This document shows, one piece after another, positions 63,909-64,000 of a DNA stretch of 64,000 nt. Position 1 is the first letter of the stretch, and every line of letters begins with the position of its first letter. The translations under genes were made by a program, and so were the position numbers. The stretch is taken from assembly GCF_900096905.1 (NCBI RefSeq), contig NZ_FMYI01000010.1, forward strand, positions 18,157 through 82,156, written 5' to 3'. The notes below the pieces were generated by a model, which was not told the origin of the DNA, searched no databases, and saw only the letters and a program-made list of their open reading frames with translations. Source of the stretch: Pelagirhabdus alkalitolerans (lineage in GTDB: Bacteria; Bacillota; Bacilli; Bacillales; Amphibacillaceae).

Positions 63909-64000
63909 AGTTAAGTCCTCGATCGATTAGTATTCGTCAGCTGCACATGTCACCATGCTTATACCTCGAACCTATCTACCTCATCGTCTCTGAGGGATCT
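63909..64000 (-). rRNA. rrl: 23S ribosomal RNA, 3' end (partial)
   Basis: The minus strand reads ACTAATCGATCGAGGACTTAA at the end of the gene, the standard 23S 3' terminus; the rest runs off the window edge. The end coordinate is accurate to a few bases. Confidence 0.92.

Overview
The window looks like a chromosome segment of a low-G+C, Gram-positive Bacillota, most probably a member of the Bacillaceae. The evidence is the order ctsR-mcsA-mcsB-clpC-radA, gltX-cysE-cysS-mrnC-rlmB-yacP-sigH and the S10/spc/alpha ribosomal clusters, plus strong AGGAGG ribosome binding sites and TTGACA/TATAAT promoters. A genus cannot be fixed from the sequence alone; a halophilic or alkaliphilic relative of Bacillus is a reasonable guess. 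Nearly all housekeeping genes are on the minus strand, reading from the rRNA operon at the right edge (23S end and 5S) towards rpsI at about 8.7 kb.

Right to left: 23S 3' end, 5S rRNA, degV, an MgtC-type membrane gene, the CtsR-controlled ctsR-mcsA-mcsB-clpC protein quality control operon, radA, a PIN/TRAM membrane protein, gltX, a cysteine T-box with cysE-cysS, mrnC, rlmB, yacP, sigH, rpmG, secE, nusG, rplK-rplA, rplJ-rplL, an RNA methyltransferase, rpoB-rpoC, an L7Ae-like gene, rpsL-rpsG-fusA, tuf, then rpsJ through rplQ (S10, spc and alpha clusters with secY, adk, infA and rpoA), the ECF transporter module ecfA1-ecfA2-ecfT, truA, rplM and rpsI. Promoters, leaders and terminators that split this block are listed individually. 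Differences from the B. subtilis order are the absence here of map (between adk and the KOW gene), of disA (near radA) and of ispD/ispF (before gltX). A plus-strand chemoreceptor plus sugar-binding lipoprotein pair is inserted between tuf and rpsJ.

Left of the rpsI terminator (1 to about 8.7 kb) the sequence is accessory. A 5'-truncated group II intron (reverse transcriptase and domains V/VI) sits at 7.7-8.6 kb and an IS66 transposase remnant fused to an acidic low-complexity reading frame sits at 0-1.1 kb. Between them lies an AT-rich circular-bacteriocin-like cluster: two tandem precursor genes with near-identical C-terminal halves, a large membrane protein, an ABC ATPase, a SpoIIM/DUF95 membrane protein, another membrane protein, and a two-gene ABC exporter. 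Divergent from it is an Rgg/MutR-type regulator, and between the regulator and the precursor genes is an 11-codon hydrophobic ORF with a strong ribosome binding site. By position, direction and composition it resembles the short hydrophobic peptide (SHP) pheromones of Rgg systems. The inferred whole is a peptide-pheromone-controlled, two-precursor circular bacteriocin system. This is the most interesting part of the window.
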